Of a DNA stretch of 6,462 nucleotides, positions 6,447 through 6,462 are shown one piece after another. Location of the stretch: contig CAMTDY010000165.1 in assembly GCA_947070915.1 (NCBI GenBank), positions 1 through 6,462 of the forward strand, in the 5' to 3' direction. The notes beneath the pieces are model-generated. The model saw only the letters and a list, made by a program, of their open reading frames with translations. It was not told the DNA's origin and did no database searches. The first letter of the stretch is position 1, and each line of letters begins with the position of its first letter. The position numbers were made by a program, and so were the translations under genes. This DNA is from an uncultured Roseburia sp. (GTDB taxonomy: Bacteria; Bacillota; Clostridia; Lachnospirales; Lachnospiraceae).

Positions 6447-6462
6447 AAAATAAGATATATAC

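Overview
The window looks like chromosomal DNA of a Gram-positive anaerobe of the Clostridia, most likely a Lachnospiraceae member. The reasons are a T-box-controlled threonyl-tRNA synthetase, strong GGAGG-type ribosome binding sites, consensus sigma-A promoters, moderate GC content and a small DUF6465-like protein. Species cannot be named from the sequence. Every gene I can support lies on the minus strand, so transcription runs from high to low coordinates.

Region by region, in the direction of transcription: (1) 6462-6259 is a mostly non-coding lead-in with a possible terminator of an upstream gene. (2) 6258-4276 is a full-length YyaL/DUF255 thioredoxin-fold protein gene. It is interrupted by one in-frame amber codon (6082-6084), exactly where the family has Trp in its Cys-His-Trp-Cys motif. 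(3) A promoter at 4200-4228 starts a compact operon: a DUF6465-like small protein (4148-3894), a ParA/MinD-type ATPase without ParB (3859-3086) and, overlapping it by 8 bases, a membrane-anchored family 2 glycosyltransferase (3093-2140). (4) A perfect consensus promoter (2053-2081) drives a threonine T-box leader (about 2046-1772). (5) About 200 bases of repeat-rich DNA (1771-1570) lie between the T-box terminator hairpin and thrS. (6) thrS runs from 1569 off the left edge of the window.

The most unusual part is the thrS leader. The T-box hairpin is strong but lacks the U-tract expected of an intrinsic terminator. It is followed by a nested palindromic element (a perfect 23-bp stem, a perfect 12-bp outer inverted repeat, and a 26-nt direct repeat at exactly 60-nt offset). 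Read on the thrS transcript, each 26-nt repeat begins a 16-codon GTG-started mini-ORF opening M-T-T-V-T-T-E-P-R, each with a Shine-Dalgarno-like sequence. The second ends two bases before the thrS start codon. This could be a second, translation-based threonine-sensing layer below the T-box, or a mobile repeat that happens to encode threonines. The sequence alone does not decide.

Functional link between the parts is limited. thrS is a housekeeping gene controlled by uncharged tRNA-Thr. The ParA-glycosyltransferase operon is probably translationally coupled, but its joint role is unknown. The YyaL-type gene has no evident link to its neighbours.
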